DNA of 64,000 bases, from positions 186,001 to 250,000 of the forward strand of contig NZ_JAHWDF010000003.1 in assembly GCF_019311235.1 (NCBI RefSeq), written 5' to 3'. The translations under genes were made by a program, and so were the position numbers. The stretch's first letter is position 1. The number at the start of each line of letters is the position of its first letter. Below are positions 19,104-28,822 of this stretch, in pieces. This DNA is from Mesonia aestuariivivens. Its GTDB lineage: Bacteria > Bacteroidota > Bacteroidia > Flavobacteriales > Flavobacteriaceae. The notes beneath the pieces are model-generated. The model was not told the origin of the DNA. It did not search any database and was given only the letters and a program-made list of their open reading frames with translations.

Positions 19104-20024
19104 ATGCCTACACTACAATCACCAACCCAAACAATATTAAACGCTATAAAACGTTACTACCATCAATTTTTAGAAATCTTACCTAAAATAGTTTTAGGAA
19201 TTTTAATTGTGATTATTGGTGTATTAATCGCTCAATTTATTACTAATTTTTATAAGAGAAAAGTATTAAATAAAGCACAAGACCCATTAATGGCGAGATT
19301 TTTAGCGCAAGCTATCAAAATTATTCTTATTCTCATTGCCGTAATGATTGCGCTAGAAGTGGCAGGTCTTAGCGGAATTGCTGCTGGAATTTTAACCGCA
19401 GCTGGAGGAGCTGCCATTGTACTTGGATTTGCCTTTCAAGATATTGGTAAAAACTTTTTAGCCGGAATTATTTTAGCTTTTAATAGACCTTTTCATATTA
19501 ATGATACCATTAAAATTGATGATATTTTTGGGAAAGTAAAAGAACTCAATTTTAGATATACACACATAAAAACTACCGATGGGCGAGATATTTATATCCC
19601 AAATAGTGATGTACTCACCAAACCCGTAGAAAACTATACCGCCGATGGATTGTATCGCTTAGAATTTATAGTGGGAATTGGTTATGAAAACGATATTGAA
19701 AAAGCTAAATTATTAATCAAAGGAGTCTTAATCAATAATAAAGATATTATTGAAGATGAAGCTCACGAATCTTTTGTCATTGTAGATGAATTAGCCGCAA
19801 GTACTGTTAATCTAAAAGTTTTCTTTTGGATTAACACCCTAGATTACCGTGTTACCTCGAGCGTATTAAGAGGTTTAGTTATGAGAGAAGTAAAAGAAAT
19901 TCTAGACATTAACGGCTTCAATTTACCGGCAGATATTACCGAATTAAAACTTTACAGCACCGAAGAAGATATCCCATTAAAATTAAGAAAAGACCCGCGA
20001 GATTTATTAGAAAACAACTTTTAA
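19104..20024 (+). CDS. Small-conductance mechanosensitive channel (MscS family)
   Basis: Protein of 306 residues with three N-terminal membrane helices (about 25-47, 68-88, 92-118). The third helix and following loop carry the MscS pore signature GIAAGILTAAGGAAIVLGFA and FQDIGKNFLAGIILAFNRPF, then the beta domain motif IYIPNSDVLTKPVENY. It forms a heptameric inner-membrane channel that opens on osmotic downshock. Length is typical of the minimal MscS. Single gene; a dispersed repeat follows it. Confidence 0.94.
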   Translation: MPTLQSPTQTILNAIKRYYHQFLEILPKIVLGILIVIIGVLIAQFITNFYKRKVLNKAQDPLMARFLAQAIKIILILIAVMIALEVAGLSGIAAGILTAAGGAAIVLGFAFQDIGKNFLAGIILAFNRPFHINDTIKIDDIFGKVKELNFRYTHIKTTDGRDIYIPNSDVLTKPVENYTADGLYRLEFIVGIGYENDIEKAKLLIKGVLINNKDIIEDEAHESFVIVDELAASTVNLKVFFWINTLDYRVTSSVLRGLVMREVKEILDINGFNLPADITELKLYSTEEDIPLKLRKDPRDLLENNF

Positions 20025-20035
20025 TCATGGTAAAT

Positions 20036-20136
20036 TTTGTAACGAAAAAATTACAAAACCGGGCTATACGCTATATCTTTTTTGCCAATGCTCTAAAACC
20101 AATTAAGCAAAAAAGGATGTCACTGCTATACCTTTT
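20036..20136. repeat. Dispersed repeat copy E1 (degenerate)
   Basis: After mscS an 8-bp inverted repeat TTTTGTAA/TTACAAAA (20036-20058) leads into CGGGCTATACGCTATATC then TTTTTTGC (to 20085), and after a 21-bp loop GCAAAAAAGGATGTCACTGC (from 20107). These two arms match those of the copies at 54548-54660 and 56659-56772, with the outer GCGC ends decayed here. Confidence 0.75.
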
Positions 20137-20137
20137 A

Positions 20138-20926
20138 CTAAGAAAACTCAGTTAAATGCCATTTTTTGAAGTAACGAAAAGCCTTTAATAATCGTGAACC
20201 ATACCAACTAAAAAACTCTCCGTCGATAAACTTTATCTTTTCTAAATCAACTTCTTTTAAAATTTCATGCTTATGTTTTTCTTGAAACGGAAAAGGTTCT
20301 GAAGAAAGCAAAATTACATCTGCATCTTTTAAATCTGTCAACTCTATTTCTGGGTAGCGATTAGTTTCAGCAAAAATATTTTCAAAATGATTAAGCCGAA
20401 GTAATTCATTTATAAAAGTATCACCAGCTGCCACCATCCAAGGTTTTCTCCAAATTAAATAAGCAACTTTTTGTTTAGGTCTGTTTTTAATAAAATCTTG
20501 AAAACTCTCTAATTCCTTTTTAATATCAGTAATAAGACAATTCGTTTTTTCTTCAATTGAGAAAATTTTTCCGTATTGACCAATCAAAACTAAGCTTTCT
20601 TCAATAGTGGAAATATTTGAAACATGAACTGGAGCAATTTGCTCTAAATCAGCAACCATTTTAGGCGTATTTTCCTCTTTATTACAAAGTATAAGGTCTG
20701 GCTGTAAAGCTTTAATTTTTTTAAGTTTCACCTCTTTTGTACCTCCTACAATTTCAACTTCTTTTTTTAAATCGGTTGGATGAACACAAAATTTTGTAAT
20801 GCCTACTAATTTTTCACGTAAGCCTAAATCAACAAGTAATTCGGTTTGACTAGGCACCAATGATATGATACGTTGAGGAGTTTTTTTCAACTGAAATGTT
20901 CGCAGTAATTGATCTTGAAATTGCAT
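20138..20926 (-). CDS. BtuF-like helical-backbone metal/cobalamin-binding protein
   Basis: Substrate-binding protein of the PF01497 type (263 residues from ATG at 20926). It has the family opening RIISLVPSQTELLVDLGLRE then LVGITKFCVHP, the middle QPDLILCNKEEN and a C-terminal DADVILLSSEPFPF. There is no signal peptide or lipobox, so it is either cytosolic or exported in an unusual way; short signal-less members are common in flavobacteria. The frame extends to a TTG at 20983, but the ATG at 20926 begins the conserved part. No transporter genes are adjacent. Ligand (cobalamin or iron complex) is not determined. Confidence 0.75.
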   Translation of the reverse strand: MQFQDQLLRTFQLKKTPQRIISLVPSQTELLVDLGLREKLVGITKFCVHPTDLKKEVEIVGGTKEVKLKKIKALQPDLILCNKEENTPKMVADLEQIAPVHVSNISTIEESLVLIGQYGKIFSIEEKTNCLITDIKKELESFQDFIKNRPKQKVAYLIWRKPWMVAAGDTFINELLRLNHFENIFAETNRYPEIELTDLKDADVILLSSEPFPFQEKHKHEILKEVDLEKIKFIDGEFFSWYGSRLLKAFRYFKKWHLTEFS

Positions 20927-21062
20927 AGTACAAAATAAGAATTCTTTCCGCAAAGAGGATAAAAAAGCATTACAATTTAACAACTGTAAGACTTATATAG
21001 GTATAATTTATTTTCAATAGTCACTTAACTTCAATATTTAGGTTAAATGAACTTCGCCTAAA

Positions 21063-21881
21063 TTACATTTTAGCTAAAATACCCTCCATTTCTTGTTGAA
21101 GTTCTTTTGCTTTTTCTGCTGCAGCTTCGGCAAAATTTTCTTCTGTAGAAGCGTAAATAATTCCACGTGCAGAGTTGATTAACAATCCTACATTTTCATT
21201 CAACCCGTATTCGCATACTTCAGCTATACTTCCGCCTTGTGCTCCCACACCAGGAACCAAAATAAAGTTATTTGGAATTATTTTTCTAATCTCTACAAAA
21301 TGTTCTGCTTTTGTAGCGCCAACCACGTACATTAGGTTGTGATGATTTTTCCAAGTTTGAGCGGTTTTTAAAACCTTTTTATAAACCTCTTCTCCATCTA
21401 CTTTTTTGGTCTGAAAATCGAACGCACCGCGATTAGAAGTTAATGCCAATAAAATAGTATGTTTATTTTCAAACTCTAAAAAAGGAACTACAGAATCTTC
21501 TCCCATATACGGAGCTACTGTTATAGAATCGAAATTTAAATCACTAAAAAAAGCTTTTGCATAACGCGTAGAGGTATTCCCTATATCTCCGCGTTTAGCA
21601 TCGGCAATCGTAAAAATTTCTGGATACTTTTTATTTAAGTAATTGATTGTTTTCTCTAAAGCTTGCCAACCTTTAATCCCATAAGCTTCATAAAAAGCTA
21701 TATTGGGTTTATAAGCAACAGCTAAATGATGCGTGGCATCGATAATAGCTTTATTAAACTCAAAAATAGGATCTTCTTGTTGTAATAAATGTGTTGAAAT
21801 TTTTTGTAAGTCTACATCTAAACCAATGCACAAAAACGATTTTTTCTTCTTGATTTGGGCAACTAACTCTTGAGTGGTCAT
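21063..21881 (-). CDS. pyrF: Orotidine 5'-phosphate decarboxylase, type 2
   Basis: Decarboxylates OMP to UMP in pyrimidine synthesis. The 272-residue length and the active-site signature D94-A-K96-R-G-D99-IGNTS are those of the longer type 2 PyrF class. Other core motifs are CIGLDVD (18-24) and VGAQGGSI near residue 212 (phosphate binding). It lies downstream of prfA but behind a terminator at 21897-21927, so it may have its own promoter. Confidence 0.96.
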   Translation of the reverse strand: MTTQELVAQIKKKKSFLCIGLDVDLQKISTHLLQQEDPIFEFNKAIIDATHHLAVAYKPNIAFYEAYGIKGWQALEKTINYLNKKYPEIFTIADAKRGDIGNTSTRYAKAFFSDLNFDSITVAPYMGEDSVVPFLEFENKHTILLALTSNRGAFDFQTKKVDGEEVYKKVLKTAQTWKNHHNLMYVVGATKAEHFVEIRKIIPNNFILVPGVGAQGGSIAEVCEYGLNENVGLLINSARGIIYASTEENFAEAAAEKAKELQQEMEGILAKM

Positions 21882-21896
21882 AATGAATATAATATA

Positions 21897-21927
21897 GTAA
21901 AAAAGCCCACTTTATAAAGCGGGCTAT
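21897..21927 (-). terminator. Terminator of prfA
   Basis: Stem AGCCCgCTTTATAAAGtGGGCT on the minus strand, four bases after the prfA stop, followed by TTTTTT. Confidence 0.85.
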
Positions 21928-21930
21928 ATT

Positions 21931-23007
21931 TTATAAAGCATCTGAAGCTTCTTTTAATTTTTCTGTATTAGCAACAAGTTTAAGCTCATCGATAATTTTT
22001 TGGATATCACCATTTATGATATTTGATAAATCATAAAGCGTTAAGTTAATACGGTGATCTGTTACACGACCTTGAGAATAATTGTAGGTTCTAATTTTCG
22101 CACTTCGGTCACCACTAGTAACCATAGAGCCTCGTTTTGCGGCGTCTTCTTCTTGTTTCTTCGCCAACTCCATATCGTATAATCGAGAACGCAGTACTTT
22201 AAAGGCTTTTTCTTTGTTCTTATGCTGTGATTTTTGGTCTTGACATTGGGCTACAATCCCAGTAGGTTCGTGTGTTAAACGTACCGCTGAATACGTGGTG
22301 TTTACCGACTGACCTCCTGGTCCTGAAGAACAGAAATAATCGATACGTACATCTTTAGGTTCTATCTGCACATCAAACTCTTCTGCTTCTGGAAATACCA
22401 TTACGGTAGCTGCGCTTGTGTGTACACGACCTTGAGTTTCTGTTTGAGGCACACGCTGGACACGGTGTACTCCTGCTTCATATTTTAAAGTTCCGTAAAC
22501 ATCTTCTCCAGAAACTTCAAACTGAATTTCTTTAAATCCGCCATTGGTACCTTCAGAATAATCTACTGTACTTACTTTCCAACCTTTGTTTTCGCAATAT
22601 TTGGTAAGCATTTTAAAAATATCTCCGGCAAAGATACTAGCTTCATCACCACCAGTTCCCGCACGAACTTCTACTACAGCATTTTTAGCATCTTCGGGAT
22701 CTTTAGGAACGAGTAACATTCTTATTTTCTCTTCTAAAGCAGGTAATTCATCTTTTGCTTCTTCTAATTGCATTTTGGCCATATCTACCATTTCGGCATC
22801 ACCACCATCAGCAATAATTTCTTCAGCTTCAGCTATATTATTAGTAAGCTCTACGTATTTTTCTCTTTCGACCATTAAAGCCTTAAGGTCTTTATATTCT
22901 TTAGTGAGTTCTACGTACCTTTTCTGATCTGAAATGATATCGGGTTGAATAATTAAATCATTCACCTCATCGTACCGCTGCTTAACTATATTTAATTTAT
23001 CTATCAT
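21931..23007 (-). CDS. prfA: Peptide chain release factor 1
   Basis: RF1 releases finished peptides at UAA and UAG. The 358-residue protein has the peptidyl-tRNA hydrolysis motif G231-G-Q233 in [12 protein letters not shown] and the RF1 sequence [20 protein letters not shown] around the codon-recognition loop. The absence of a frameshift site and the length distinguish it from RF2. A -7 box TAAATTTG (minus, 23029-23036) is 22 bp upstream, and a terminator separates it from DUF3078. Confidence 0.97.
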   Translation of the reverse strand: MIDKLNIVKQRYDEVNDLIIQPDIISDQKRYVELTKEYKDLKALMVEREKYVELTNNIAEAEEIIADGGDAEMVDMAKMQLEEAKDELPALEEKIRMLLVPKDPEDAKNAVVEVRAGTGGDEASIFAGDIFKMLTKYCENKGWKVSTVDYSEGTNGGFKEIQFEVSGEDVYGTLKYEAGVHRVQRVPQTETQGRVHTSAATVMVFPEAEEFDVQIEPKDVRIDYFCSSGPGGQSVNTTYSAVRLTHEPTGIVAQCQDQKSQHKNKEKAFKVLRSRLYDMELAKKQEEDAAKRGSMVTSGDRSAKIRTYNYSQGRVTDHRINLTLYDLSNIINGDIQKIIDELKLVANTEKLKEASDAL

Positions 23008-23080
23008 AATTCTTCATCGTAATTCTGACAAATTTACGATATTTTTAATGAATTTATATATCGATAATTTAAGTTGTCGT

Positions 23081-23119
23081 AAAAGTTAGACTTAATTGTT
23101 CTCAAATTAACTGTCTAAC
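23081..23119 (-). terminator. Terminator after the DUF3078 gene
   Basis: Minus-strand stem GTTAGAC, two-base bulge, TTAATT / AATTAAGTCTAAC, followed by TTTT; 8 bp beyond the DUF3078 stop. Confidence 0.8.
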
Positions 23120-23126
23120 GCTAGAC

Positions 23127-24161
23127 TTACAATTCAACAATAACGCCTATTCCCAATTGTTGTTTCCATTGCACTTTAGGGCCACCATCTACTAATTCTC
23201 CATCGGCGTTCTCTTGTTGCATTTTAATATCGTCATCATATTTAAGATGAGATCCTAATTTTGCGAGTACAAACTCGTTTACTTTAAAGTTAAAATTAAG
23301 CTCCCAGTTTACATCTATATTTCCAAATTTGTTGATATAATCTGTATACAAACTCAGTTTGTTAGTTAACCCTATATTTTCAAAAAGCTGAATATTATAT
23401 TCATTGGTAATTAAAATACCGAGTTCTGTTCTTGTATTTCTTCCTTCTTTAATTAAATTACCATCTTCGTCATAAATTGCAGGTTCTACCCCAAAAGAGC
23501 CATTATTGGCTAATTCTTGATCTAATACAAATGTAGAACGCAGAGTTAGCGGTGAAGCATAAATATTTAAATTAAGTTTTTCATCATTATATTCTGAACC
23601 CGCTCCTAAAAAGAAATAAGCAGGAGCCATCACGGTTGAAATTTTATTAGAAATATCTGGATAATTATAACCATTAGAAAATTGCGTACTAAAATTCATC
23701 TTAGCAGAACTATACCAATTAGATAACGTGTCTTTACGATAACCAAAAGTAGAATTAATCTCTAGATGATCGTCGGTTTTTCTTAATTCTTGCCCTTTCT
23801 GTTGATTTATACCATAACGTGCGATTAGCTCATTATTCCAACGTAAATTTTTGCGTTCGTAAATTCTTTTTAAGTCTACATTTACCAAACCAGCAACAGA
23901 GTTTGCACCTCCAGCATTCCAGTTTACAAAAGCTACTTCACTTAAATCTACTCCTATTCTATTTAACGATTTCCAGAATTTAATATTGGGATGACGCTTG
24001 CTATACCTCTTCAGCCTGTTTAATGAAGCAGGAGGAGATAAATTTTTAACTGCCAAAGGTGTTATTTGATTAATTGGCACTATACTATCCCGTGTTTGCG
24101 CATGGCTTACGCCTAATAATAAGACCATAAACACAAACAAAATACTCTTGCTCATCATCAA
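23127..24161 (-). CDS. DUF3078 outer-membrane protein
   Basis: Protein of 344 residues with a signal peptide (about 1-21, ending SHAQ) and a body of alternating beta strands ending with the aromatic/hydrophobic strand QLGIGVIVEL, as in outer-membrane barrels. The DUF3078 core is seen in GVDLSEVAFVNWNAGGANSV and SWY-type strands (TLSNWYSSAKMNFSTQFSNG). Function unknown. The gene starts 12 bp after purM on the same strand, with no terminator between, so it probably shares the purM transcript. Confidence 0.85.
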   Translation of the reverse strand: MMMSKSILFVFMVLLLGVSHAQTRDSIVPINQITPLAVKNLSPPASLNRLKRYSKRHPNIKFWKSLNRIGVDLSEVAFVNWNAGGANSVAGLVNVDLKRIYERKNLRWNNELIARYGINQQKGQELRKTDDHLEINSTFGYRKDTLSNWYSSAKMNFSTQFSNGYNYPDISNKISTVMAPAYFFLGAGSEYNDEKLNLNIYASPLTLRSTFVLDQELANNGSFGVEPAIYDEDGNLIKEGRNTRTELGILITNEYNIQLFENIGLTNKLSLYTDYINKFGNIDVNWELNFNFKVNEFVLAKLGSHLKYDDDIKMQQENADGELVDGGPKVQWKQQLGIGVIVEL

Positions 24162-24173
24162 AAAATAAATTAT

Positions 24174-25355
24174 CTAATAAGTAAAACTTCCGAATTCGCT
24201 ATTTATTGTAAGTTTTTTAGCTTCTGATGCTTCTACCCTTCCAACAATTTGAGCATCAACATTAAATGATTTTGAAATCGTAATGATCTCTTCTGCATAC
24301 TCTTGTGGAACATAGATTTCCATACGATGTCCCATGTTAAACACTTGGTACATTTCTTTCCAATCTGTTTTACTTTCTTGCTGAATAAGTTTAAATAATG
24401 GCGGCACTTCAAACATATTATCTTTTACGATGTGTAAATCATCACCAATAAAATGAAGAATTTTAGTTTGTGCTCCTCCACTACAATGCACCATTCCGTG
24501 AATTTCTGCTGAAGAATATTTAGAAAGAATTTTCTTGATGATAGGCGCATAGGTTCTCGTTGGTGAAAGCACTAATTTACCGGCATCTAATTCTGCACCT
24601 TCAACGGTAGAAGTTAAACTTTTAGTACCTGAATAAATTAATTCTGAAGGGATTGTATTATCAAAACTTTCAGGATATTTCACTGCTAATTCTTTATTAA
24701 AAACATCGTGACGTGCAGAAGTTAAACCATTGCTTCCCATTCCGCCATTATATTCTTTTTCGTAAGAAGCTTTACCTGAAGAGGAAAGCCCAACAATTAC
24801 ATCTCCTGCTTTAATATTTGCGTTATCAATTACATTTTCTCTTTTCATTCTAGCCGTTACGGTAGAATCTACAATTATGGTTCGCACCAAATCTCCAACA
24901 TCTGCTGTTTCTCCTCCTGTAGAATGAATTTCAACACCAAAAGTTTTTAGATCTGAAATTAGCTCTTCTGTGCCATTAATAATTGCAGAAATTACGTCTC
25001 CCGGAACTAAGTTTTTGTTTCTTCCAATAGTAGAAGAAAGTAGAATATTTTCTGTAGCCCCAACACATAAAAGATCATCAATATTCATAATAAGTGCATC
25101 TTGGGCAATACCTTTCCATACTGTAAGATCTCCGGTTTCTTTCCAATACATATAAGCTAAAGAAGATTTCGTACCAGCACCATCGGCGTGCATAATAAGG
25201 CAATAATTCTCATCTTTAGTAAGATAATCAGGAACTATTTTACAAAAAGCCTTAGGAAATAAACCTTTATCTACATTTTTAATTGCATTATGTACATCTT
25301 CTTTTCCTGCGGAAACACCTCTTTGGGCATAACGTTTACTTACTTCTTGACTCAT
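24174..25355 (-). CDS. purM: Phosphoribosylformylglycinamidine cyclo-ligase (AIR synthase)
   Basis: ATP-dependent ring closure giving AIR in purine synthesis, cytosolic. From ATG at 25355 the protein has 393 residues and begins MSQEVSKRYAQRGVSAGKED; further motifs are MHADGAGTKSSLAY and TGGETADVGDL. The frame is open to 25403, but that extension lies inside the glnN terminator (25391-25418) and upstream of a perfect -7 box TATTTTTG (minus, 25376-25383), so 25355 is the real start. Length matches the long Bacteroidota form rather than the 345-residue E. coli form. Confidence 0.94.
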   Translation of the reverse strand: MSQEVSKRYAQRGVSAGKEDVHNAIKNVDKGLFPKAFCKIVPDYLTKDENYCLIMHADGAGTKSSLAYMYWKETGDLTVWKGIAQDALIMNIDDLLCVGATENILLSSTIGRNKNLVPGDVISAIINGTEELISDLKTFGVEIHSTGGETADVGDLVRTIIVDSTVTARMKRENVIDNANIKAGDVIVGLSSSGKASYEKEYNGGMGSNGLTSARHDVFNKELAVKYPESFDNTIPSELIYSGTKSLTSTVEGAELDAGKLVLSPTRTYAPIIKKILSKYSSAEIHGMVHCSGGAQTKILHFIGDDLHIVKDNMFEVPPLFKLIQQESKTDWKEMYQVFNMGHRMEIYVPQEYAEEIITISKSFNVDAQIVGRVEASEAKKLTINSEFGSFTY

Positions 25356-25375
25356 ATTTTCTAGTATTGGATTTG

Positions 25376-25383
25376 CAAAAATA
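25376..25383 (-). promoter_or_regulatory. -7 promoter box of purM
   Basis: TATTTTTG on the minus strand, perfect TAnnTTTG, 20 bp before the ATG at 25355 and just beyond the glnN terminator. It decides the start codon of purM. Confidence 0.6.
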
Positions 25384-25390
25384 GGGAAAT

Positions 25391-25418
25391 AAAAAAACCC
25401 CATTTATAAAAACGGGGT
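25391..25418 (-). terminator. Terminator of glnN
   Basis: Minus strand ACCCC, 12-base AT-rich loop, GGGGT, then seven T; 24 bp after the glnN stop. Confidence 0.8.
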
Positions 25419-25441
25419 CATATTACAAAAAAAAATCACTT

Positions 25442-27625
25442 CTAGTTAAATAACATTTCTCTATACTTAGCTAATGGCCATAATTCGTCATCTACTAAGA
25501 TTTCTAATTTATCACAGTGATATCTAATTTCATCGAAATAAGGTCTTACTTCATCACAATAAGCAAAAGCTTTTTCTTCTGTATCTTCAATTTTATTTGC
25601 TTGTCTACGAGCGTCGATCATTTCTGTAATTCCTTTGTTTATCTTCTCGATATGATTTGAAATTTCTTCAATGATTGACAGTTGCTCACTCGCATGTTTT
25701 TTAAAGTCGTCTCCATAAATATCTTTAAGTCCTTGTACGTTCTTAATTAAGATATTCTGGTATCTAATTGAAGTTGGTATTACGTGATTTCTTGCGATAT
25801 CACCTAAAATTCTTCCTTCAATTTGAATATGCATAGAGTATTCTTCAACCTCAATTTCGTGACGAGCTTCCATTTCTACACGGTTCATCACTCCTAATTC
25901 CTCAAACAATTTAATGGTCTTGTCTGCTTTTTTTACTTTAAGAGCTTCCGGAGTCTTTTTATTATTACTTAGACCTCGCTTTTTAGCTTCTTTCTCCCAA
26001 GCTTCTCCATAACCATCTCCTTCAAATCTTATTTTCTTAGATTTTTTAATATACTCTCTAAGCACATTGAAGATGGCATCATCTTTCTTCATTTTCTTAT
26101 CTTTGATAAGCTTATCTACCTCTACTTTAAACTCTTGTAATTGCTTAGCAACAATTGCGTTTAAAATTGTCATTGGGTTAGAACAATTGGCTGTAGAACC
26201 TACGGCTCTAAACTCAAATTTATTACCCGTAAAAGCAAAAGGTGAAGTTCTATTTCTATCTGTATTATCTAATAAAATTTCAGGAATTTTACCAACTACA
26301 TTTAACTTAAGATCTGTTTTTTCTTGTGGAGAAAGTTTACCATCGGTAACTTTTTCTAATTCATCTAAAGCTTTAGTTAATTGAGAACCTATAAATACAG
26401 AAATAATTGCTGGTGGTGCTTCATTAGCTCCCAAACGGTGATCATTAGAAGCAGATGCGATAGAAGAACGAATTAATTCTTCATTATCGTAAACTGCTTT
26501 AATCGTATTTACAAAGAAAGTTAAGAATTGTAAATTTTTCATTGGGGTACTACCAGGACCTAAAAGGTTAACTCCTGTATCGGTAGATAGTGACCAGTTA
26601 TTATGTTTACCACTACCGTTTACACCTGCAAATGGCTTTTCATGAAAAAGAACTTTTAAATGATGACGCTCAGCAACTTTATCCATCACATCCATCAACA
26701 ACAGGTTATGATCTACTGCTAAATTTACTTCTTCAAAAATTGGAGCTAATTCAAACTGATTAGGAGCCACCTCGTTGTGACGAGTCTTAACAGGAATACC
26801 TAATAACATACATTCGTTCTCTAGTTCACGCATAAAGTTAAGTGCACGCGTAGGAATAGAACCAAAATAATGATCGTCTAATTGCTGACCTTTAGCTGGA
26901 GCGTGACCTAATAAGGTTCGTTCTGCCATCACTAAATCTGGACGAGAAGCTGCTAATGCTGCATCTACTAAGAAATATTCTTGTTCCCAACCTAAAGTTG
27001 CATTAACCTTAGTAACCTTTTTGTCAAAATATTTAGCCACCTCTGTTGCTGCACCATCTAAGGCTTGTAACGAACGTAATAAAGGTACTTTATAATCTAA
27101 CGCTTCTCCTGTGTAAGAAACAAATACGGTAGGAATACAAAGTGTAGTTCCTAAAATAAATGCCGGTGAAGTAGGATCCCAAGCGGTATACCCCCTAGCT
27201 TCAAAAGTATTTCTAATTCCTCCGTTAGGAAAACTAGAAGCATCTGGCTCTTGTTGCACTAAAGAACCACCTCCAAATTTTTCAATTGCAGAACCATTTC
27301 CTGTAGTTTCAAAGAAAGCATCGTGTTTTTCTGCAGTAGAACCTGTTAATGGCTGAAACCAATGCGTATAATGAGTAGCTCCTTTAGAGATAGCCCATTC
27401 TTTCATTCCTGTAGAGATATGATCTGCTAAATCTCTATTGATTTTAGAGCCATGTTGAACGGCATCCATTACACTTTTGTAAGAGTCTTTAGTTAAGTAT
27501 TGGCGCATAGCCATCTCGTTAAAAACATTCTTACCGAAAATTTCTGAACGCCTATGAGGTTCTTTAACCTCTATAGGTTTTCTATTTAATGATTTTTTTA
27601 AAGCTTGGAATCTTAGCGTTGACAT
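25442..27625 (-). CDS. glnN: Glutamine synthetase type III
   Basis: GSIII (727 residues), the dodecameric glutamine synthetase typical of Bacteroidota and cyanobacteria, forms glutamine from glutamate, ammonia and ATP. Catalytic core motifs include GWEQEYFLVD (212-221), RHNEVAPNQFELAPIFEEVN (282-301), VNGSGKHNNWSLST (335-348) and NRTSPFAFTGNKFEFRAVGS. The N-terminal GSIII extension and the helical C-terminus are complete. A perfect 9-bp inverted repeat overlaps its -7 box, suggesting control at the promoter. The gene is monocistronic by terminator placement. Confidence 0.97.
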   Translation of the reverse strand: MSTLRFQALKKSLNRKPIEVKEPHRRSEIFGKNVFNEMAMRQYLTKDSYKSVMDAVQHGSKINRDLADHISTGMKEWAISKGATHYTHWFQPLTGSTAEKHDAFFETTGNGSAIEKFGGGSLVQQEPDASSFPNGGIRNTFEARGYTAWDPTSPAFILGTTLCIPTVFVSYTGEALDYKVPLLRSLQALDGAATEVAKYFDKKVTKVNATLGWEQEYFLVDAALAASRPDLVMAERTLLGHAPAKGQQLDDHYFGSIPTRALNFMRELENECMLLGIPVKTRHNEVAPNQFELAPIFEEVNLAVDHNLLLMDVMDKVAERHHLKVLFHEKPFAGVNGSGKHNNWSLSTDTGVNLLGPGSTPMKNLQFLTFFVNTIKAVYDNEELIRSSIASASNDHRLGANEAPPAIISVFIGSQLTKALDELEKVTDGKLSPQEKTDLKLNVVGKIPEILLDNTDRNRTSPFAFTGNKFEFRAVGSTANCSNPMTILNAIVAKQLQEFKVEVDKLIKDKKMKKDDAIFNVLREYIKKSKKIRFEGDGYGEAWEKEAKKRGLSNNKKTPEALKVKKADKTIKLFEELGVMNRVEMEARHEIEVEEYSMHIQIEGRILGDIARNHVIPTSIRYQNILIKNVQGLKDIYGDDFKKHASEQLSIIEEISNHIEKINKGITEMIDARRQANKIEDTEEKAFAYCDEVRPYFDEIRYHCDKLEILVDDELWPLAKYREMLFN

Positions 27626-27637
27626 TTATAAATTAAT

Positions 27638-27662
27638 TTTTGTGTTGCTGAACACAAAAGTA
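27638..27662 (-). promoter_or_regulatory. glnN -7 box inside an inverted repeat
   Basis: Minus-strand -7 box TACTTTTG (27655-27662) overlaps the palindrome TTTTGTGTT-GCTG-AACACAAAA (27638-27659, 9-bp perfect arms). The predicted transcription start near 27648 falls in the spacer. A regulator bound here would block initiation; alternatively the arms form a hairpin at the mRNA 5' end. Confidence 0.5.
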
Positions 27663-27704
27663 ACATTTTTACAAACACCCCCTATATTTTTTTGTTAAGT
27701 TCTC

Positions 27705-27733
27705 CAAAAAACAAGGTTAATCTTAATTTAACC
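27705..27733 (-). terminator. Probable terminator of the Ca/Na antiporter gene
   Basis: Minus-strand GGTTAA-ATTAAGA-TTAACC stem followed by TTG and six T (complement of 27705-27711), 11 bp after the stop. AT-rich, so weaker than its neighbours. Confidence 0.55.
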
Positions 27734-27743
27734 CTAAAAAAAA

Positions 27744-28691
27744 CTAGCTTACAAAAGCTAAACCTAAAAACAAAGCATACCCGATAAATATAACAAGACC
27801 CTTATACCTACTAAACGTATAACGCTTTGGAAGAAAAACTAAGGGTAACAAAATTACAGCAAAACCAAGCATCCAAAAAATATCATTGGTTAACACCTCT
27901 TTTGATTCTAAATGAATAGGACTAATAATAGCAGTCACACCTAACACAGAACCAATATTAAAAATATTAGAGCCTATTAGGTTACCTAAAGAAATGGCTT
28001 TTTCTTTTTTAAGTGCTGCAATTACAGAAGCTGCCAATTCAGGAACGCTAGTTCCAATAGCAATCATAGTTACCGATATAACTCGTTGACTTACTCCCAT
28101 TTTATTTGCTAAATCTACAGATCCTTCTACCAACCATTCTGAACCAAAATACAATGCTGCCCCACCAATAATTAACCAAATAATTATTTTAAAATAAGAA
28201 ACGACCTGTAATTTATCATCTACCTCTTCTGTAATTACCTCATCATTTTTTCTTGCTCTTCTAATTAAAATAAATAAGTAAACTAAAATTGCGCCTAAAA
28301 AAATAACGCCTTCTATTCTAGATATTTCATAACCGCTTTGAAGAAAAACATATAAAGCTACCGAAAATAAGAGCATGACTGGCCAATTGAATTTATAGAA
28401 ATCTTTATCTACATCTATACTACTTATAATAGTAGTAATCCCTAAAACCAAACCAATATTAGCTATATTAGAACCTATTACATTTCCTAAACTTATATCA
28501 GAAAATCCTTCCATCGCAGCTTGCAAGCTCACTAAAAGTTCTGGTAAAGAAGTGGCAAATGAAACTACCGTTAACCCAATAACCATTTTAGAAATATTCA
28601 ATTTAAACGATAATGCTACGGAAGACCTCACTAAAAACTCCCCTCCAACTACCAACAAAATAAAACCAGCAACGATTAATACTATAGACAT
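27744..28691 (-). CDS. Calcium/sodium antiporter (CaCA family, YrbG-like)
   Basis: Inner-membrane cation exchanger of 315 residues from ATG at 28691 with about ten helices. The two inverted alpha-repeats are plain: SFATSLPELLVSLQAA with GNVIGSNIANIGLVLG in the first half, and AIGTSVPELAASVIAAL with GNLIGSNIFNIGSVLG in the second. The repeated Pro-Glu-Leu glutamates bind the cation. The frame extends to a TTG at 28730, which would add a basic stretch; the ATG start gives the family's normal N-terminus MSIVLIVAGFILLVVGGEFL. Confidence 0.93.
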   Translation of the reverse strand: MSIVLIVAGFILLVVGGEFLVRSSVALSFKLNISKMVIGLTVVSFATSLPELLVSLQAAMEGFSDISLGNVIGSNIANIGLVLGITTIISSIDVDKDFYKFNWPVMLLFSVALYVFLQSGYEISRIEGVIFLGAILVYLFILIRRARKNDEVITEEVDDKLQVVSYFKIIIWLIIGGAALYFGSEWLVEGSVDLANKMGVSQRVISVTMIAIGTSVPELAASVIAALKKEKAISLGNLIGSNIFNIGSVLGVTAIISPIHLESKEVLTNDIFWMLGFAVILLPLVFLPKRYTFSRYKGLVIFIGYALFLGLAFVS

Positions 28692-28760
28692 GTTCTTCTT
28701 TTTTTTTAAATACGAAGATAATAGAAACAATCTAGAAGTTTTCTGTGAATTAACTTATCT

Positions 28761-28810
28761 TAAAATTAAAAGTCCCCTTTTTCAGCTAAAAAAGGGGACT
28801 TTTAATTTTA
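28761..28810. terminator. Bidirectional terminator with 22-bp perfect stem
   Basis: Arms 28761-28782 and 28789-28810 are perfectly complementary over 22 bp (core AAAGTCCCCTTTTT) around a six-base loop. It ends the decayed CotH-type gene on the minus strand (stop at 28823) and stands upstream of the antiporter gene. Confidence 0.9.
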
Positions 28811-28822
28811 AGTTTTAATGGA

